Part shown: positions 23,991 through 36,109 of the stretch, in pieces
How positions within the stretch are numbered: position 1 is the stretch's first letter
How the letters are laid out: the number at the start of each line of letters is the position of its first letter
Assembly (NCBI GenBank): GCA_018857735.1
Contig: JABMCL010001731.1
Coordinates: forward strand, 187,501-251,500
Source: Alviniconcha marisindica
Taxonomy: Eukaryota; Mollusca; Gastropoda; Provannidae
DNA: 64,000 nt
Reading direction: 5' to 3'
Translations under genes and position numbers: made by a program
Notes under the pieces: generated by a model
Databases searched by the model: none
The model's input: the letters and a program-made list of their open reading frames with translations, nothing else
What the model was told of the DNA's origin: nothing

Positions 23991-24099
23991 ACGTACCTGC
24001 GCCTTACATTGGCAGAATATAATATTTAATTGTCACAACAGCTATCGAGTCTAATAAAATGCCGTGATTGAGTTGTGAAATGGTTAGAATGGAGTTATG

Positions 24100-26290
24100 C
24101 GAAAAGGAACAATAAACTGAACAGGTTATAGTGATGAAACAGGTAACATATGTGGACATGTAGAGCAGTAGAAATGTTGACAGGTAGATCTTAGCGGTTA
24201 ATCGGAATAAAAGTATAACAGGTAGAGTTATGAACGGGTACATCTATGGGCAGGTATAGAAATAGTTGTGGTGACAGGTCTTTGTGGTTAGACGAAAGAG
24301 AAGCATGAAGATAAACAGGTAAATTTACTTACGGGTAGATCTGTTAGTAGGTACCACAGTAGTGAGTTGAAAGGTCATTGTGCAGGTTATGCCGAAAAAG
24401 AAGAAATAAACTAAACAGATATACTGATGAACGGGTACAAATGTGGACATGCAGCGCAGTAGAAACGTTGATAGGTAGATCTTAGCAGTTAATGTGATTT
24501 TAAGTATGAAATGAACAGGTAGGGTCATGAACGGTACATCCATAGGTAGGTACACAAGTAGTTGTGGTAACAGGTAGGTCTTTGTGGTTAAACGAAAGAG
24601 AAGCATGAAGATAAACAGGTAAACAGGGTGTTGCAGCGCATTAGAAACGATGACGGGTAGATCCTAGTGGTTAATCAGAATTAGAGTATGAAAATGAACA
24701 GGTAGGGTCATGAACGGGTACATGTATGGGAAGGTACACAGGTAGTTGTGATGACAGGTAGGTTTTTGTGGTAAGACGAATGAGAAGCATGACGATAAAC
24801 ATAGTCATGCAGCGCAGTAGAAACGCTGACGGGTTGATCTTAGCGGTTTATCTGAATTGAAGTATGAAAATGAACAGGTAGCTCATGAACGCGTATATAT
24901 ATATATATATATATGGGTAGGTACACGAGTACATGTAGTAACAGGTAGATCTTTGTGGTTAGACGAAAGAGAAACATGAAGATAAACAGAGTCATGCAGC
25001 GCAGTAGAAACGTTGACAGGTAGATCTTAGCGTTTAATCTGAAATAAAGTATGAAAATGAACAGGTAGGGTCGTGAAAGGGTACATCTATGGGCAGGTAC
25101 ACAAGTATTTGTGGTGACAGGTAAGTCTTTATTATTAGACAAAGGAGAATTATGAAGATAAACAGGTACATTTATTTCCGTTTGGATCTGTGTGTACGCA
25201 CCCTAACAAGATGAGCGGAAATATAACTGTGTATGTTATGCCGAAAAGGGAGAAATACTGAACAGGTATACTCATGAACGGATATATCTGTGGACAGGTA
25301 GAGCAGTAGAAACGTTGACGGGTAGATCTTAGCGGTTAATCATATAGAATATTTAAAGTATGAAAATGAACAGGCAGGGTCATGATCGGGTACATTTAAG
25401 GCAGGACACAAGTAGTGGGGGGAAAGGTGGTCTTGTTCTTAGGCAACAAGGAGAAGCCTCTTGGAGCGTGGATTACATTACCCCAGCAGATAAGTGGAAA
25501 GGTAACTGTGCGTTTTAAACGAAAATGGAAAGAAAGAAAACTGAAAGGTAACGGAAGAACAGGTGCATCTGTGTACATGTAGAGCAGTAGAACGGGAGGG
25601 GAGATCTAAACGGTTAATCGCGATTGATTGCAAATTATGAGCGATGAAACAGGTAGGTCATGAACGGGTTACATTTATGTGCATGTTCTTCACATAGTTG
25701 TGGTGCAGTAGGTCTTTGTGGTTAGACGAAGAAAAGCTTGAAGGTAAACAGGTAAATATATTTTCGGGTGGATGGATATGTGTGTAGGTACCCCAGTAGA
25801 TAGTTAGATGAGTTGAAAGGTCATTGTTGCAGGTTATGCCGAAAAGAAGAATAAACTGAACAGGTATACTGATGAACAGGTACATATGTGGACATGTAGA
25901 AAAGTAGAACCGTTGACGGGTAGATCTAAACGGTTTTAATCGGAAGAAAGTCGGGAAAATGAACACGTAGGGTCATGAACGAGTACACTTTATTGGCATT
26001 AGATAATTATTTTCGGGGTAGGTATGTAGATGTGATATACAGGCATCAAAATGAAACGGTAGTATGTTTATAACGGGTACATCTGTGGACATGCAGTCTC
26101 CTAGCTGCAGAGGGGACAAGTAGATCTTCGATCATGGCTATCAAGAAGCGAAGGACAAGATGAAACAGGTAGATATTTCCCGTGATGTCTGTGGGTACGA
26201 GACTTAAATGACTTGAGCAGGTAAAAAAACTTCATGTCAGCAGGAAGGGACGATGTAAATGAACATGTAGGGTGAAGCATTTTGGATAGC
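24100..26290. repeat. Complex tandem array of 180/300-bp units rich in CAGGTA
   Basis: GGTAGATCTTAGCGGTTAATC-like landmarks occur near 24180, 24472, 24653, 24831, 25018, 25318, 25601, 25917 and weakly at 26117. Spacings fall into classes near 180 and near 300, so a 120-bp block is present or absent. Within units, short ACAGGTA/GGGTACA motifs recur. Open frames on the minus strand through the array are repeat translations, not evidence of a gene. Confidence 0.85.
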
Positions 26291-26450
26291 ATTTTTGTTT
26301 ATGACATCATCTGAAATTTTGTTAATAATTTTAGTTCTCTCCCTTATATGAGCTTAAAGCTTCTTTCCGGTATTGCACAATTGTCTGAGTTCAGTGTAGT
26401 CGGTTGCCAGAAAATTAAACACACGAAAGAACGGAACAGTGTGCACGGGG

Positions 26451-26476
26451 GCGGGGGGGGGGGGGGGGGGGGGGGG
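26451..26476. repeat. Poly-G run
   Basis: G run of about 26 bases. Confidence 0.93.
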
Positions 26477-27072
26477 TGCGACAAAGGCTAATCAAAGGCC
26501 CGCGTTTAGGGCGCGGGGGATGTAAAGGTCATCCATCACGCGGCTTTTCTCCACAAACAGTTGGCAAACATTTTGATGCATTCTTGACGTGCTTGTATTC
26601 CTGACATCACCATGCCTTTCTAATAAAAAACATATTGAAAGGTTGACTGATCTACTGTACAAATTTCTTGATTTGTGTACCATCTAGTTTCGTGGCAAAT
26701 TTGCATCATACCACAGAAGAGAACATTCTCTTGGCCGGTAAGAGTCTGTAAATTTACTTGCACAGCTTCTTGACCGCGTCGGCATGTCTGTCAGCTATTT
26801 CGCCTTTACTTTCTGTCATTTGCCCGTTTCGATAACTTTATCTAATATTTTATCGTGGACTGTGTGCTTACCTGGGTTGTCTGATCAGTCGGAATCTAAA
26901 AAAGACCCACCCAAAACAGGCTATCAAGTGAAAGAAGTGCATAAAAAGCAGTAAAAAGCACCACCCGGCGCATACAAAACATAATTCCGCGACAAAATAA
27001 ATTTTACCCTGTGAAGCTACCGTTCGAACAGTTTTTACCCTCAAGCAATACGCTCTTTTAGCAAGTGATCAG

Positions 27073-27233
27073 TGTAGTGTTGTCGAACACAAGGTAAACC
27101 GGACATCGTTTATAAGCGATGCTTTTTGATGTTTCTCGTTAGGCAGCCGTTTTCCAAGTCCCGTCTCATTGGTCAGTTCACCAATGACTCAGATCGAGGC
27201 TTATGCATATTAAATGTCCCACGAACATATTAA
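27073..27233 (-). repeat. 3' LTR, main part
   Basis: 161 bases aligning with the 5' LTR at 33858-34033 with roughly six or seven differences by eye. It stops at TTAA, where the nested insertion begins. Confidence 0.9.
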
Positions 27234-29656
27234 AGGAACTCTCCTTTGGCGGCTAAACTTCTCGTGTGCTTAGAGGAGGTTAAACGATCATGATCAGCGT
27301 TAAAAGTTTTGTGATTGAACGTGCCGCTGATTTTATAACGATTTTAGAGCTCTTTTCCGCGTTTCAGTAACACGTTTTCACGAGTCTTTCCGCGTTTAGT
27401 ATGAAATTATTGATGGGATATCAGAACTTCTCAGTTTTGTGTACCTGTCATGTATAAATTATTTTGGCACTGTTTATTTTTTTAATCTGGAAAGTCTGTG
27501 TGAAAAGTTCATTTTCTAACGTTTTCATAGGGAACAGCACCAAAAATTCGGATATAACTTGATAGTGTGAAATGCAACACGAACATGAAACTGATTCTAG
27601 AGTTCTTTCGAACCGTTTAGGTGGCCTGGGGGAAATTTCCATCCAACGGTACGTTTGATTCCCATGGCACGCTTCGAGACACGGAGTTCTATCACACGCG
27701 CTAAACCAAAACAGGCCATGGTAGGTAGACACCTCGACAAATCGCAGACAGTATACAACCACACACTACCCGTGTGATTTCAGATATGAAGAAAAACATT
27801 CGTTTTTTCTGAGGATTGAGTGAACAACTAATGATGAGTTTGACAAAACTGATAGAAACAGAAATAGAGGATAAATGTGTTAACTAGTACGACGTAACAC
27901 AAGGAAACACGGAAACACAAGCGCTTTCGACAGAACATTGTCTTCGTCAGGTGCCCAGTCAAAAGTAACAACAACGAAAGAGAAGAAGCAAAGAGAGGAG
28001 AAGGAAAAGAAAAAGACAAACAAGAAGAAGCTGATGTTAATTTTTTGTTGTTGTTAAGAATGGATACGCAGATTTAAAACGACATCATCAAAATGCCAAA
28101 ATTAGGAAGATTTTTAAGCGGGGTGATGGTGGCAAACACTGAACTTCAAAACAAACAAGATCTGCAAACAGTATTCGGTCCTTTCTTTTCATACAACCCA
28201 CACTATGTTTTTTTTTTGCCAAGCGAATAGCAAGGCTCCCAAAGTAGGACAGGTTTTCCCTCACGCTACTTGTAACAAACAATCGTTTGTTGTTTTGTTT
28301 GTGGACTGATCCATTATTAAGGATGTTACAGTTTGGAAAAAGTTCAATTGTAGGGTGATGCGTAGTATTGAGGCAGTCACAGGTGGTGGGTGGCGAAGTT
28401 CCCCCAACCGAGCGAGTGGACAAATTTCCCCCCTGCCACCCTATGTGTTTTGGCTCAATGAAATGATGCAGATCATATTTGACGTCCATTACGATATTCA
28501 ATAATTTGACGTAGAGTATAGAAGAGAAGGAAGAGTCGAAGGAAAATCTAGGCTGTAGAAGTAGTTACTAATGGCAAGAATGACAAAATGAAAAGAATGA
28601 CTAGGACTATAACAAGGGATGGGACACGGGACATGTGTTTTGTGTTGTGTGCCGCCTTCTTTTGTTTTAATATAGATACAAAATACATTCTTTCATGTGC
28701 TATTATAAGGAGCAAATAGCCCGTTGAACGACAGCAACGAAAACTGAGAATGAACCAGTGGTTCTTTTCATAGTTCTTTTGCTTTTTTCAAGATTATGCA
28801 GTCAAAGCAGAGATAATTTGGAGTTACTACCATTTATCTTCAGAAGGAAAAAAAGAGAGAAAAAAGGAAGAGTTTAGCTCGACTGGCAAGAGACCTACAA
28901 CGTAAATACAGGTTGTGGCTGGTAAACCTGGGTGACCAGGTGGAGAGGTGGAGAGAGCGGTGCACAAGTTAGACGTTGCGATAGGAAACTGGCAAAGCTT
29001 TTTACTGGACAAGTAAAGAAAGGTTCTGATACGTTTTTTGATGATAGGACATTTACGGACCATACGTTAAATATCTACAAGTACTACCTGTTTGCGTAAG
29101 TGTGTGTTTCTGGCCTGCCACCGGCCGGTATTTTTTCTTTTCTTTTCATTATTATTATTATGGTGACTAAAATACTCCTGTAATAGCATCGGATCAATAC
29201 GCTGAGAAAGAATTGTCACCCAACGCTTTGCACCTCGGTCCATCGCCGAGAATTATTAGTAAACGGCAGCTACAGTCTCTCTCCACTACAGTGAAGTACA
29301 TATAGCACGATTAGAGATTTATTCATAGAAAGACTTAAAATTATTCACACAATCATCAGTTAAGTCGCCCGACAAATTATTACGCCTGAGCAGATTACGT
29401 GCCTGAGACAACGCCATTGTCATGTTTGTAGGCCGAGTCTACAAAAAGTTGTGTAAAACAACAAAATGTAATGACGTAATACGCATTCCGTAAATAGCTG
29501 CACCCGGGGGGAGATCCCCAATCTAATTTTAGAACACTACAGTTATTCTTAAATTGCTGCATTTCAACAGGACCAAAGCCGAAATTAATGCTACATAATA
29601 ATCGCACATAAAACAATAAATATTCATGCAAAAAATCGTTTTTTAGTCAAATCCCT
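27234..29656. mobile_element. TTAA-flanked insertion inside the 3' LTR
   Basis: The LTR sequence breaks after CATATTAA (27233) and resumes with TTAA then TACATTACACTACA (29657-29674), so TTAA is duplicated. TTAA is the target of piggyBac-type transposons. Both insert ends read AGGRA outward-in after TTAA (AGGAACT on the left, AGGGATT on the right), a very short terminal inverted repeat. No transposase is recognisable inside; minus-strand frames at 27448-27762 and 28088-28501 match nothing I know. It is best seen as a non-autonomous or decayed piggyBac-like element. Confidence 0.6.
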
Positions 29657-29674
29657 TTAATACATTACACTACA
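29657..29674 (-). repeat. 3' LTR, remaining end next to the polypurine tract
   Basis: TTAATACATTACACTACA matches the end of the other LTR with one difference. Immediately right, on the minus strand, is the purine tract AAGGGGGA that would prime plus-strand synthesis. Confidence 0.85.
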
Positions 29675-29804
29675 TCCCCCTTACTGAGATATGGCGAAAG
29701 TTGAAACTAGAAACAATTAATAGTTTGAAACCGAAATAAGACCATGTTCAAAACGAAACCGAACGCGACCACCGCGTTGAAACTAAGTGTAGTATGTGAT
29801 AAGG

Positions 29805-31094
29805 TCAAGCATTTTGCCTTTTCGCGATAATAGTCCAGGTGCTTATATAGGTTTTAAAGATTAAGTCTTCTGGGTATCTTAACGCGGCGCCCAGAACGGG
29901 TGTAGACCATTGCTCGTTGAGCACATGCCTCATTTGCCACCTGGACATCTGGCTGAACATCAGACTGGTCGTCACACTGATCTGTTTGCTGTGACGACTG
30001 ACTCGGTATGGTGGTGGATGTTCGCTTGGGTAGCCTGATGAAGATTGTTGGTCTCTGCGACGGAGATGATGTCGGTCCCTTCTTTGGATGCCACTCTCTG
30101 TCCGGACGTTGTACGATCGAGTGGAGGTGGTTGACGATGGTCCCACCACTACAGCTTCGGCGTCTCCGGGAGTCTTGACCCAGACTGGTTGTCCATCAGT
30201 CAGTCGGCGAAGAGGTCGGACTTTATGACGCCGATCATAGTTGATCTTTAGCCGCAGTTTCAGACGAGCATCACTTTCCTGGAACTTGTTCATGTCCCTC
30301 CCGTCAGGAACATGATGAGTCGGTAGTGTCGGTACCCCGGTCCTGAGTTTCCTTCCCATCAGCAGCTCGGCAGGACTGGACCCATGTTGAAGTGGCGTGG
30401 CACGGTAGTTCAGAAGAGCAACGTAGGGATCGTCAGCTCTCTTCAGCAGCTTCTTCACCGTCTGCACGGCACGCTCAGCTTCACCGTTTCCCTGGGGATG
30501 CAGCGGACTGCTGGTAAGATGGGGAAACCGTAGTTTTTTGATAAACTTACGAAGACTGTGGAGTTGAACTGTGGGCCTTTGTCTGAAACAACGACCTCTG
30601 GTATTCCCTGACGGGCGAAGATAGCCTTCACGTGTTCGATCACAACTGATGAAGTAGTCTGCGTCAGGTGTGCTATCTCTATCCATCCGGAAAAGTAATC
30701 TACAACCAGTAGGTACTGGTGACCTTTCCACTCAAAAAGATCCATTCCGACGCGCCGCCAAGGGTAGTCCGGCGTCTTTGTAGGCTGCAGAGGCTCCGGA
30801 TGCAGTACCCTCTCCTCACAGACAGAGCAGTTTGAAATTTTCGCTTCTATGTTTTGAGAGTCCCGGCCACCAGACACTGCTCTTGGCCAGTGCCCTACAC
30901 TTAACAATCCCTTGGTGACCTTGGTGCAGTCGTTGCAGAATATCTTCTTGCAGTTCTGTCGGAATGACCAGTCGACTCTGAAACTGCAGGAGTCCCTGTC
31001 GCACTGTCAGTTCGTCTCGGACTGTCCAGAACGGTTTCAGTGCTGGATCCCGCTTTGCTTTTTCAGGCCAGTGTGACTTTGTGAAATTCATCAC
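29805..31094 (-). pseudogene. Integrase of the Steamer-like element (broken)
   Basis: Read on the minus strand from 31094. A zinc-binding N-terminal part (HQGHQGIVKCRALAK, then after a frameshift NCSVCEE) precedes the catalytic core. The core shows the DDE residues in VGMDLFEWKG, VVVSDKGPQFN and HPQGNGEAERAVQ. A C-terminal region with ALLNYRATPLQHGSSPAELL and a basic GPYF-position stretch follows, ending at 29805. At least two frameshifts (around 30.85 and 30.53 kb) separate the parts. Known role: insertion of the cDNA into the genome. Confidence 0.88.
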
Positions 31095-31262
31095 TTGGTT
31101 GCAGATGTTGTCTTTTGCCGTTTGACTCTGATTTCCTCCAGGCGCTGGTCAGTCACGGGAAATCCCTCTATGACAGAACGAACGAAATGTCATTATCGAC
31201 CTCCATCTGGCGACCCAGTTCAGCAGAAACACCTCCAGCAGCCCGTGACAGAGCGTCCGCCG

Positions 31263-31778
31263 TCATGAGATTTCCCCCCGCGGTGTTTCATCTGATAGGA
31301 AGCGTTGGATTCTTGGAGTCAGCTCGTGTAAATGCTTGGTCTTCAGTAAGGCCAGCAACGGCTTGTGTTCCGTTTCTATCGTCAAATTTTTTAGTCCAAT
31401 CAGAAATTCGGAGAATTTCTCACAGCACCAGGTGACTGCGAGCGCTTCCTTCTCCACCTGGGCGTACCTTTGCTCCGTGTCTGTCAGCGATCTGGACGCA
31501 TAAAAGACTGGCCTCCAGTCTTGTCCGTCTTTCTGGAGTAGGACTCCTCCTAGTCCATATGATGATGCATCGGCTGACACCTTTATTTCCTTTTAAGGAC
31601 TGTAGTGTGCCAACACTGGCGCGGTACTCACCTGTTTCTTGAGTGTTTGAAATGTTGTCTCTTGTTGAATGTCCCAGGTCCACGAGTTCTCCTTCTTGAG
31701 GAGATCACGGAGAGGCTTGGTGGTGTCAGCCAGATTTGGTGCGAATTTGCCAGTGTGGTTCACCATTCCTAACAGTCG
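31263..31778 (-). pseudogene. RNase H of the Steamer-like element (broken)
   Basis: Minus-strand frame with SADASSYGLGGVLLQ, FYASRSLTDTEQRYAQVEKE and LTIETEHKPLLALL, the usual order in Ty3/Gypsy RNase H. A frameshift near 31.59 kb separates it from the preceding connection region (31.42-31.68 kb). Confidence 0.85.
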
Positions 31779-32537
31779 TTACAATTCCTGAATGTTGGTC
31801 GGTCTTGGGAGGTTGGTGATGGCTTCAACCTTAGCCTGATCCACTTTGATTCCCTCCTGTGAAATAATGTGGCCTAGGAACTTGATGGTATCAACTGAAA
31901 AGACGCACTTTTCATTGAGTGTGACGTCTGCTTCTTGCATTCTTTCCAGTACTAATCGCAGTCGCTCGTCGTGTTTTTGCTGACTTCTTCCACTGATGAG
32001 GACGTCATCAATGTCGACAACGACTCCTGGCACTCCGGACCGGATGTGAGTCATTTCCCTGTGGAAGACGTCAGGCCCGGAACTGATTCCAAAAGGAAGT
32101 TGTTTGAAACAGTATCGCACGAATGGCGTGATGAATGTAGTCAGTTCCTGAGACTCCTCATGCAGTGGGATTTGATAAAATCCGCTGTTGCAGTCAGGTT
32201 TGCTGAACACTTTGGCACCAGAGAGTTGTGCAAGAAGTTGATCAGTAGAGGGAAGGGGGGAGTTCTCGCGTCGAACGCTCTCGTTGAGTTTTGTGAGATC
32301 TACGCAGATTCTCACTTTGGCATTTGACTTGGGCACCACCACAAAGGGTGGGCACCACTCAGTCGGATTTTTGACGGGGCGTATGACTTCTTCCTCCTCC
32401 ATACTTTTCAGTTCTTCCTCCCCTTTCTGTCTCATTGGCAGCGGCAATCGACGAGGAGTTGCAATAGAAAATGGCTTTGCATGGTTCTCCATCGTGATTT
32501 TGTATATTGATTTCAGCTTTCCAAGACCTTTGAACAA
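31779..32537 (-). pseudogene. Reverse transcriptase of the Steamer-like element
   Basis: The longest intact piece (252 codons). Landmarks include VIRPVKNPTEWCPPFVVVPK, KVRICVDLTKLNESVRRE, FYQIPLHEES, LPFGISSGPDVFHREM and the catalytic-box position VDIDDVLISG. There the usual Y(V/I)DD is VDIDD, keeping both aspartates. FLGHIISQEGI marks the thumb border. A frameshift joins it to the protease upstream, and it ends at a stop before RNase H. Confidence 0.92.
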
Positions 32538-32539
32538 CT

Positions 32540-32917
32540 TTGGAAACTCATTCTTGACACCTCTATCGCTGGTCTGCCCAGAAGTGGCTCTTGAAGAATG
32601 CCTACGACGAACAAAGTCTGCTTCGTTTCGGTATGTTCTGTTGTCAGTGTCGCTTGGAACTGACCGACGACGTCAATTTTTGCCTTATCTGGACCGAAAA
32701 GCTTCTTGTTTGTTTTCTGGATCAGCGGAGAGTTCTTAGTGAAGTATCTTCTGGGGACGACTGTGACATCGGCTCCGGTGTCCACTCTAAAGTTAACCTT
32801 TTTGCCGTTGACCAGGATTTTTGCGTGCCACGGGTCTTGGAGTTTCAGAGAGTTGACTGAGGCTGTTCCCCTCGATTTCGCTCTCTTTCTGGAATCGACC
32901 GCTGTGATGACACCCAT
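32540..32917 (-). pseudogene. Aspartic protease of the Steamer-like element
   Basis: Contains FRVDTGADVTVVP (active-site DTGA) near 32.78 kb and GILQEPLLGRPAI near 32.57 kb, the flap and C-terminal motif of retroviral-type proteases. The frame is offset from both Gag and RT. Confidence 0.88.
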
Positions 32918-33700
32918 ATGACACTTCTTCTTCCAGTCTTCGGGGAGTTTTCTTGGAACGGCACATAGCTGCGTAGTGTCCCTTCACAAAACACTTTCGG
33001 CATTCCGCCTCTTTGGCTGGACAGTCCTTTCTTCCATGCATAGGTGCTTTTACCGCAGCGTGTACATTTCTTGCTAGCTCTGTTTGAAATCCCTCAGAGT
33101 GGTTCACTTTCCATGGGTTTTGTTTCCCCTGTTTTGCTGGTATTCTATTGACCTGTGCACTTATGCTATCGGACTTGGACATTGACTGAGACTGCTGTCT
33201 TGAGGTATCATAAGTTATGCCTAACTCCAGACATTTTGCCAGGTCGAGTTTTTTTTTTTTTTTATCCTCCAGCAACCTTTCTCGAACCGCATCTTCCCTG
33301 ACTCCCATCACGATTTGATCTCGTATCATTCTGTCCTCAAGAACTCCAAAGTTACAATTCTTTGCCAGTTGACTCAGAGAGGAGATGTACGCTTCGATTG
33401 TTACTGACAGTTCTTGGCGTCGGAGATGAAATTTATACGATTCATGTGTTTCGCCGACACAAAAATCTTCAAACCTTTCCATGATTTCCCCCAGGTCTTG
33501 CATGTCAGCTTCTTGCTCGAACTTGAATCCATCAAATATGTCCATCGCGTCTTCTCCGACAGTTGCCAGAAATACAGCGCTTTGAAACTCATTATGTTCC
33601 TTATCAAGCCTGCTCGCAACTCGATAATTCTGGAACTAGCGTTTGAACCTTTTCCAGTTATGGCTAAGACATCCATCGGACACATTAAGTTTTGATGGCA
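32918..33700 (-). pseudogene. Gag of the Steamer-like element (broken)
   Basis: The frame opens near 33700 with a NWKRFKR stretch, followed by a stop, then ATVGEDAMDIFDGFKFEQ and FCVGETHESYKFHLRRQE, which match the Mag-lineage capsid pattern. The nucleocapsid end has two zinc knuckles: the first (CTRCG...) is split by a frameshift near 33.05 kb, the second, CRKCFVKGHYAAMC, is whole. Confidence 0.85.
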
Positions 33701-33843
33701 GCGGAACATTTGCTGTGTATTGCCTGCTTTGCATGGTGGATTACGTCAAGAGGAAAAACAAAATTCTTTTCTCACAGAATGACGTAGTTTTGATGTTCTT
33801 CTGGCATCTGCTCGCTTCCTTGGTCCTTTCTGAATTAAATGAA

Positions 33844-33857
33844 CACTTCTGACACCA
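33844..33857 (-). promoter_or_regulatory. Primer-binding site
   Basis: On the minus strand TGGTGTCAGAAGTG follows the 5' LTR without a gap. This is the kind of sequence complementary to a tRNA 3' end used by Mag-lineage elements. The tRNA identity (reported as leucine for Steamer, from memory) was not checked here. Confidence 0.8.
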
Positions 33858-34033
33858 TGTAGTGTTGTCGAACACAAGGTAAACCGGACTCAAGTTTATA
33901 AGCGATGCTTGTTGATGTTTCTCGTTAGGCAGCCGTTTTCCAAGTCCCCTCTCATTGGTCGGTTCACCAATGACTCAGATCGAGGCTTATGCATATTAAA
34001 TGTCCCACGAACATATTAATGCATTACACTACA
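33858..34033 (-). repeat. 5' LTR of the Steamer-like element
   Basis: 176 bases, TGTAGTG...CACTACA inverted ends. Its copy is the split LTR at 27073-27233 and 29661-29674. Confidence 0.92.
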
Positions 34034-34148
34034 ATCAGTGTGTTAGCGACAGCCAAAGAACCAAACTGTGCTCAGTCTTTCATTTGACCTTTTCTTATTT
34101 TATAATTTTGTTATTATTTATTCCCAGTGCGCGTTTCTCTGGCACATT

Positions 34149-34258
<110 letters not shown>

Positions 34259-34741
34259 ATTTGTGTATAATATATGCATGTGCACATGGTCGAGCGTGCG
34301 CACATGTGTGTGGTGTAGGAGTATGCGTGTGAATGTGTTTGTTAAACTTATTTTTATTCTTTTTATTATTGTGTAATACTTATTGTGTTATATGTAGGAC
34401 TTTTTATTTATTTTTTATTCTTTTTATTATTGTGTAATTTTAACATTATCTACAAGTGTGTATGTGCGGAGGGGGGAGGGGTGGGGCATGCGTGCAGGTG
34501 CATGAGTGAGTGAGTGAGTGTGTGTGGTGGGGGGGGGGGGGGGGGGGGCGTTTCTTGTTGTTATTGAACTCTTACTCGGCGTCTGTCTTAAAAGTAGGAT
34601 TTTATATTATGAAATGGAATGTTACTTATAAATGTATGTGTGTATGTGCGGGGGCGAGGTATACATGTTGAACTTTTACTTTGCCTATCTTAGTATTAGA
34701 CGTAGGACTATATTTTACATTGGAACATTGCTCATACTTAT

Positions 34742-34945
<204 letters not shown>

Positions 34946-35985
34946 GCGTTTAATTGTTGGTGCAAATGGGTGTATACCATTTAACTATGTTAGCTGATGT
35001 ATGTCAGTGTTGTTGTTTGCTGATGTTTGTATGCTTACCGCTTTCAAGAGACTTTCCTTGTTATAAAACTTGGTGAATAAAGAATCTGAATCTGAATTCT
35101 GTACAGTGACTTCCCATATTTTCTGGCAAAAGGGGCTCATAGAAATGCTTGAACTGGTTGGGTACTTTTTTATGAACTGGTTGGGTACTTTTTTCCTTTC
35201 CTTGGTTTAATTGCTTGAGCCCTGTCAGCTCTTATACTGAGTCTTACAGTACTGACCCTTGTGTTTGACCCATTCGTGACTTGTCCCCGTACGCTCCCCT
35301 GCATTTAGTTTCTTTCGCGGCTTTATGGCGTGTGCTATGTGGATTTCCGAAAGCACTGTAGTACGCTTTGACCCGTGCCGCTTATTTATAGTTTGCCAAT
35401 AGCAGCAAAGTAACAGCAGCAGCAGCAGCAGCATGGCAGGAAGAAGATGAAGAATAGCAAGTGCTAGTAACAATAGTAGCAGCAGGGCAACAACCTTAAG
35501 ACAGCAAACAAAAGCTATGAAGCTGTGGTCAGCGTCTGCGTCCCGGAAGCTCTCGTTAGTCGTACACTCGGACTTCTCTTTGTGCTTTAGAAAGAAAACA
35601 TGATGCTTAACGTCTACAGAAACCGTAAGGCTTATTAGGGACGGGGAGAAGGGGGGGGGGTATGGAGGTGGGGAAAGAGGGAGAGAGGGAGAGAGATATA
35701 CCTATCGCTACACTGCCACCACCAGAATGATTCCTGCTTTAAGGTGGGCAGCGATGAGAGCCATTTTAATGTTTCAGTAGGAAGCGATGGACAAAGTCAC
35801 AAGACGGTGTCCACAAACCACAGCCTTTTCGAAGAGAAAGGAGAGCCAAAGCGGTATCGAACCGAGGTCCTTCCGCTTACCAACCTAACGCCTTACTAGC
35901 CACACCGGCTCACGGGCTTTAGAAAGGTGACACGGCTGAATTTAAACGAACATGTTTTTCGACAGTAAATGAAAGCTAGAACATT

Positions 35986-36109
35986 GTTAAACGAGACAAC
36001 GGCAATAGAAATCGCTTACCGAAGAGACTGTTGTTGTTGTTGTTTTTGTTAAACGAGACAACGGCAATAGAAATCGCTTACCGAAGAGACTGTTGTTGTT
36101 GTTGTTTTG
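35986..36109. repeat. 62-bp tandem duplication
   Basis: GTTAAACGAGACAACGGCAA and the following bases up to a GTT-rich stretch are repeated exactly 62 bases downstream. It is located 200 bases before the final exon acceptor. Confidence 0.93.

Larger units (their letters stand above)
27073..34033 (-). mobile_element. Steamer-like (Mag-lineage Ty3/Gypsy) LTR retrotransposon
   Basis: A structurally whole element on the minus strand. The 5-bp target duplication ATCAG lies at 27068-27072 and 34034-34038. The LTRs are 176 bp (33858-34033) and 175 bp (27073-27233 plus 29661-29674), and both begin TGTAGTG and end CACTACA. The primer-binding site TGGTGTCAGAAGTG directly abuts the 5' LTR. A purine tract (AAGGGGGA) abuts the 3' LTR. 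Gag, protease, RT, RNase H and integrase remnants follow in that order. Without the nested insertion it is about 4.5 kb, close to published Mag-lineage elements such as Steamer, which from memory also has short (~177 bp) LTRs. Several frameshifts make it inactive. Confidence 0.9.

Noticed and set aside
24004..25966. Series of minus-strand frames with recurring LFRLTTKIYLSTFLLRCMS-like peptides
   Set aside because: They arise because the tandem unit has few stops on that strand; each frame breaks at unit-length changes and nothing resembles a known protein.
27915..27960. Hammerhead ribozyme-like core on the minus strand (CTGACGA ... TGTCGAAA)
   Set aside because: The two core boxes and a four-pair stem II are there, but stem II needs a bulged A and I could not draw convincing stems I and III or a cleavage site.
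31115..33852. Plus-strand frames across 31.1-33.9 kb
   Set aside because: They are antisense to the gag-pol remnants of the Steamer-like element.
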